The notes beneath the pieces are model-generated. The model made no database searches, had not been told where the DNA came from, and worked only from the letters and a program-made list of their open reading frames with translations. Positions 59,378 through 64,000 of a stretch of DNA of 64,000 nucleotides are shown in pieces (position 1 is the stretch's first letter; every line of letters begins with the position of its first letter). The stretch is taken from positions 2,727,504-2,791,503 of the forward strand of contig CACRXP010000014.1 of the NCBI GenBank assembly GCA_902702965.1. Reading direction: 5' to 3'. Origin of the DNA: Spirometra erinaceieuropaei. Taxonomy: Eukaryota; Platyhelminthes; Cestoda; Diphyllobothriidea; Diphyllobothriidae. The position numbers were made by a program, and so were the translations under genes.

Positions 59378-60469
59378 TATTCTTTAATTCGGTTTAAACC
59401 AGGGACAATTGATAAATTTGTTTTCAATACACGTAATCATTGAACAGGGACGAAATAGACCATACGATGAGCCATGTTGACTTTTGCTTTTTGTCCCTCC
59501 AACCATCAGTGTAAATCATAGCCAGAATAAAAGTAATTTACGCAGGTGACAGTTTTAAAGTTCGTCCTCTATGTTTTCAAAAACATAATCCTATAGTCTT
59601 GAAGTGATTCAGAAATACTCCGTTCCTACAACTGTTCTGCATAGGATGAACCTTTACTTTTTCCTCATGCTAGAAGGATATCTCTCATGTGAAGACTTTA
59701 CAACTATAAGACTTATAGATAAGCTCGCGGATCATTCATGCCGGATCCTTCGCCGGTCTCCTGATGCTGTCCGCGACTAGCCTATATTAAACACGTCAGC
59801 TGCGGTATTTTAATGCCTTCTAGAGGTCCCTTTCATAAACATGTCCTGGTATAAGTTAGGCTGCTTTAGAGGAATTAGTTAGCGTGCACAGAAGGTGATG
59901 TGATTCATGAACCTCAGTGAACGAAATTAATGGGATCATATCGAGGTGCCTCGAAATCTGCTCATTTTATTAACTAGTATAACGTGTTTCGGAAACCTCT
60001 TATCTCATGCAGAATAAGTTCTTTAACAATTTTGTCATGTGATGATTTACAAATTTAAGTGAAAATAAACGTAACATTATTTTGGGCATTTTTCGGTGTT
60101 GATAACGGTCTAAACCACATATGTGTATTAGCTCGCGTGTTTTCACTAAAGGCAATTTGAATGGGAAAGAGTTATTAAAACAATCCTCGCCAACGCTATA
60201 ATTGACTTTTTAGTTTGCGTAAACCAGGTAAATCGGGACGTTGATAAGTGCTTGTCTTTCAAGAAATCAGGTTTTATTATTCGCAAATTTAAATCTGTTA
60301 ATTTATATGATTCTGGGATTTGCAAATTATTAACTTACAGAGTCACTCCTTGGCATGCATAAATGGTCCATAAGTACTTGCAAAATTTTACTTCCCCAGA
60401 TGCTCATTTTAACATTTTAGCACTCAGTAAGGTAATTTGAGCGATCTAGTTTCTGCTTAATACCGACAG
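59378..60469. other. Unannotated sequence
   Basis: No gene or repeat recognised. Confidence 0.4.
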
Positions 60470-60725
60470 TCGGGCCGTCGTGACCGGCCATGTCCACCGC
60501 GTACTCCACAGCAAGGTCAGGGGAGGGACGGTGACTTGCAGGTGACTTAGTTGTTAATGATAGTGGACTTGCGCAGCATCTACCCCACCCGAGCCTTGTG
60601 CTATGTCCAAGACTAGTCGTCAAGAAAGAGGGAAGCTCACAGGTAACTGACACAGCCTAAACCCGCACCTAGGCGTAGCACCACGTCCCCTGGTTCATAA
60701 CAAACACACGACCAGGGTTTTACAC
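60470..60725 (-). repeat. Dispersed GC-rich repeat H, copy 6
   Basis: On the minus strand it starts GTTTGTTATGAACCAGGGGA, then CGTGGTGCTACGCCTAGGTG (the same end as copy 5). It continues CCTCTTTCTTGACGACTAGT, GGGTAGATGCTGCGCAAGTC, AAGTCACCGTCCCTCC, CCTTGCTGTGGAGTACGCGG and TGGACATGGCCGG. With copy 5 it defines the left end of the family. The 78-codon frame inside (60417-60653) is not a gene. Confidence 0.75.
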
Positions 60726-63700
60726 ACGACAAGAGGAGAGTGGACCAGCGTGAGCCTGAAATTAAATCTGCCACCGCATTCCAAAAATGTGTATTTATTA
60801 TATGTGTGTATTTCTAAGAGAACGTCCGCCAAAAGGCGATTTAGCCCTCGTGTTGGTCCAACGCATCTAATGCGTGGCCCGTATTAGAGGTACTCTACTA
60901 AATACATGTTTCAAAAACGAAAGGAGCAGTGTATTGGTTGTCAAAGCAAGAGCTTATTATTTTTATCGTCCCTCTGTCCTCCATTCAAAATCATGAAATG
61001 AATTAAAATAAAATTAGCTCTAATACGCGAAAAAAAGTCTTTTCTCTTTTGCAGAATAATTAACAATACTTATCAGAACGTTGGAGTAGCAGGCCGAATA
61101 TACTAATCTGTACTTAATATTTTTGGATTTATTTGAGTTGTGTGAGCAGCCAACAGCGCAAGGCCAAATCAAACATTCTTCAAAGCGATAACTTTATGGT
61201 GAAGATTCGTTAATTGACAAGAAGCACATGAATTATAGGTTTTAATTGTAGACCTTAATTTTCTTCGACTATTCAGTTTCGTACTTAATCGGATCAACAG
61301 ACATGACCGAATGGAAACAAATGTCGAAAACTCACTGCATAGGTAAGCACTTTAGTGAACTCTTTCATTTTTGAACGCTTTCATCGATACTACTTTCGGA
61401 ATCTATCCTTGTGGATAATCAATTAGGAGCATTTAGAACTACAAAGCACTCAATGACATTTTACCGACTTCAGGAAACGTGGCGTTCCCCACTGTCTTTT
61501 GATACGTGAAAACCGGCGTGATTATGATTGTATCTGTTAATTACGTTCTAACTTCAGGGCTAAATACTGGCCTCTCGACATGCCAGCTTTTGAGGGTCTT
61601 TTTTCCGCGAATTCACTTAGAGACTTTTTCGTGGCAGCCTCTCAGAAAATTTAAGATCTTGTGACACCATTTTCAAAACGGGTAATCAAGCGTTCATAAA
61701 ATGCCTGGCCGCTATACTGCATGGCACACATATTATTGCAGATGGTTATTTTGATGGTTGTCTTAAACGCGTTTTGATTCATGCCGCATTATTTGCTCAA
61801 TCGGCACTTTTAGAAATGAAACCTTTTCATTTAACAGCAATTTTCGGCATTGCTTGTTTTCTCAAAAATGTCATTTTCAGCCAACTTAATAAGGCTTCCG
61901 GCGCTTTTTTAGTATAATTTAACTGCGGTTCGTTCACTATTAAGTAAAATTTTTGTCGGTCCATTTTGGCCGGTTTCCGATTGTCTAGACAGTTTGCGCT
62001 AATTTACGCACATTTAGTTAGTTTCGTCGACCACTGTTGTTCAAACTTAAATAATAGACAAAATTAGATGATTGCGTCTGAGTGAAGCAAGGATTGGGAA
62101 TTTGCTATTTCCCAAAGGTACCCGTTTATCAAGTGCATAATTTTAATTAAGTCTCGTTTTCTGTAGTGCCAATGGAAGAATTTACCGCAAATGGAAGCAA
62201 ATAAGAAATTAATTTTTGCACCCTCTCTACGAAACACGGCCGAATTAATAAAAGGGGAAATAATTGTGAAGAAGAAAAATTTTTACTGAGTTATCCAGGT
62301 TACCGAGGACGACTTATGCTGGTGGTCGAAATAATGTTGAAATGTGCCTAAATCATGAAATATGTTTAAACTGACGAACAATAATTAAGAAGTCGCAAGC
62401 AAGTTCGAACTTATCCACAAAAATACAGAACTAATAATGAGCTACCTCTGTCTAAATAGAACGGCGAAGTAGGCGTTTTTAGCAAGACTCAAAAGGCAGG
62501 AATGCCAAAAACGCGAAAATTTGTGCACAGTGAGTAAACTCGAGTTTTAGAGGAACATAATGCATGCTTTTACAGAAAAACAGACTACATACAACGGTAT
62601 CAATACAGTAGCTTTTCAAAAAGCCTTTTCACGCACATTTTAATCAAATATTTTCCACGACTTAATGCCGTTTTAGGTCTTGAAAAGGAGCAGGTGCATA
62701 ACATATGGTCACGGATTTCTGAATACTGTCCCAGGAAATCGATGAAATTATCCGTTTTTGTACTGTTGAATGTGCGATTGATTATAACAAAGAGGAATTC
62801 GCTTGATTTTGCTAACGGGGACGACAGAGGAATAAAAGTTTTCATAAGATCGCATGCTGACAGGTCGGACAGTGACTACTGAATTTGCACAGAATAAGCA
62901 GATGCGAGCGTAAACATACTACTCTGATTATCTTAATAGAATCTGCATTCCGTTACGTTCATGAGCGGCTTTTGATAACAGAAGGTCCGCTGTTTTCCAG
63001 TATGTCTTTCAAATTGCAATGAATACTTTACGATTTTCCTTACCTCCAATCGACTACTCATTAATAAAGGTCCTATGTTGTGTTCATTGAAACCTCTAAA
63101 AGGAGAAATTCTTTCGAAAATATTGACCGAACCAGTGAGTGCTTCAACGTTCTTCTCCATGCAGATGGCCATTTAGATCGCACTTAAGGACTCACCCGAA
63201 CAGCAAACTTCATTTCCAAAAAACGAACGTTCACAACTTACGTCAACGCCGAATATTTTGTCGCAATTCAAAAACTCTCTCAAACAAGTTACCTATTTAA
63301 AAATACTTTAATGCTGGATAGACTTGAAATCAGGGAGTCATTGTCAGCGTATATAGGAGTAATATTCTGTTTATTCCTTGTTTCCATTTTGATTAAATGC
63401 AGGGCTTTTAAACCCCATCGGGTTCTGATTATATTAAAAAAGCAGGCGCGGTGACACTAGCTGTAGTAGAGATCAAGATTCGTTGGTGGCAGCAGGACGT
63501 GTTGGTAATTTTCTGTTAGCACAGAATTTGAAGGCTTTTGCCGTACTGTGCATATGTAAGGGCTGTTTCAGTTCTCTGTCATTTTACTGTCGTTTTCCAC
63601 ATAACTCACTCATTTTAGACAAAATCCATTTCTCAAATGTTTTATCAAACGTGAGGTAATCTTAAAATACCAGGCTTTATTCCCGAACTTTTTATCAACT

Positions 63701-64000
63701 ATTTACTTACTTTTACAAATAGCATAACATGAAGTGCACATTTTTGCCCGCATGAGGTATTTTTCATTCTGTAACCAATCCCGGCCTGAATGAGTCGATT
63801 TTTACGCCCCACAGCAAACCGCTTTCCCCGCCGGGTTTTAATGATGTCGCGGTTAATTATAGGTGACGAGGGTCCTGCTGACGGTTTATCAAGTAAATAG
63901 CGATTTTTCTCCGGAAACTTCTTATCTCTCTCCATCTACCGCACAAAACCGAGGCGGCAAAGAATAGGCAGCTGAACTAAATTTATTAGATGCTGACCTT
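60726..64000. other. Unannotated AT-rich sequence
   Basis: No gene, RNA or repeat family recognised up to the window end. Open frames of 62-93 codons overlap antisense and carry no motif. Confidence 0.45.

Noticed and set aside
1..64000. Prokaryotic-type features (operons, CRISPR, insertion sequences, ribosome binding sites)
   Set aside because: Coding density is near zero and all identifiable elements are eukaryotic transposons. No regularly spaced direct repeats of CRISPR type were seen.

Overview
This window looks like non-coding, repeat-dense DNA from a metazoan nuclear genome. It is AT-rich (roughly 60% by eye). It has a 20-N gap (2265-2284) and one ambiguous base (55671), as in a draft assembly. 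No open frame resembles a host protein. The longest (159 codons, 55137-55616, minus) is the C-terminus of a non-LTR retrotransposon reverse transcriptase. The mix of a CR1/Jockey-like LINE, Penelope-like (PLE) remnants, Tc1/mariner-type MITEs, tRNA-derived SINEs and degenerate TTAGGG-like tracts fits an invertebrate. A flatworm (cestode or trematode) is my best guess, at low confidence. The window may be intergenic or one large intron. || Layout: 1-3.9 kb is mostly unique sequence, with a tRNA-like relic (2849-2932) and one copy of a GC-rich dispersed repeat, family H. 3.9-5.5 kb holds repeat F, whose inverted partner lies at 40.0-41.6 kb. 7.0-10.5 kb is a nest: repeat B (7005-8945) split by a complete mariner-type MITE (7805-8800), then a head-to-head twin SINE (8945-9665), then a second MITE (9766-10529). 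15.1-16.4 kb has a second, unbroken copy of repeat B and a short inverted-repeat element, C. Further MITE copies lie at 18.3, 23.7, 29.7, 46.2, 54.8 and 58.4 kb. 29.2-35.6 kb carries three copies of a conserved hairpin and a decayed Penelope GIY-YIG endonuclease region. Twin-SINE relatives recur at 25.2, 37.7 and 43.3 kb. 47.3-47.7 kb is a degenerate telomere-like array. 54.8-56.0 kb is a MITE invaded by a LINE. || How the parts relate: the clearest biology is layered transposition. The MITE in repeat B can be compared with an empty site in the second copy of B, which shows TA target duplication directly. A hairpin of fixed geometry (CTGATGAT, 6-nt arm, 6-nt loop, 6-nt arm, GAAACGTC) occurs at several loci. 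One copy lies about 360 bp downstream of the Penelope relic, and two lie inside repeat F. It resembles part of a hammerhead ribozyme core, which is known from Penelope-like elements, but a complete ribozyme could not be shown. All similarities were judged by eye; no alignment or database search was run.
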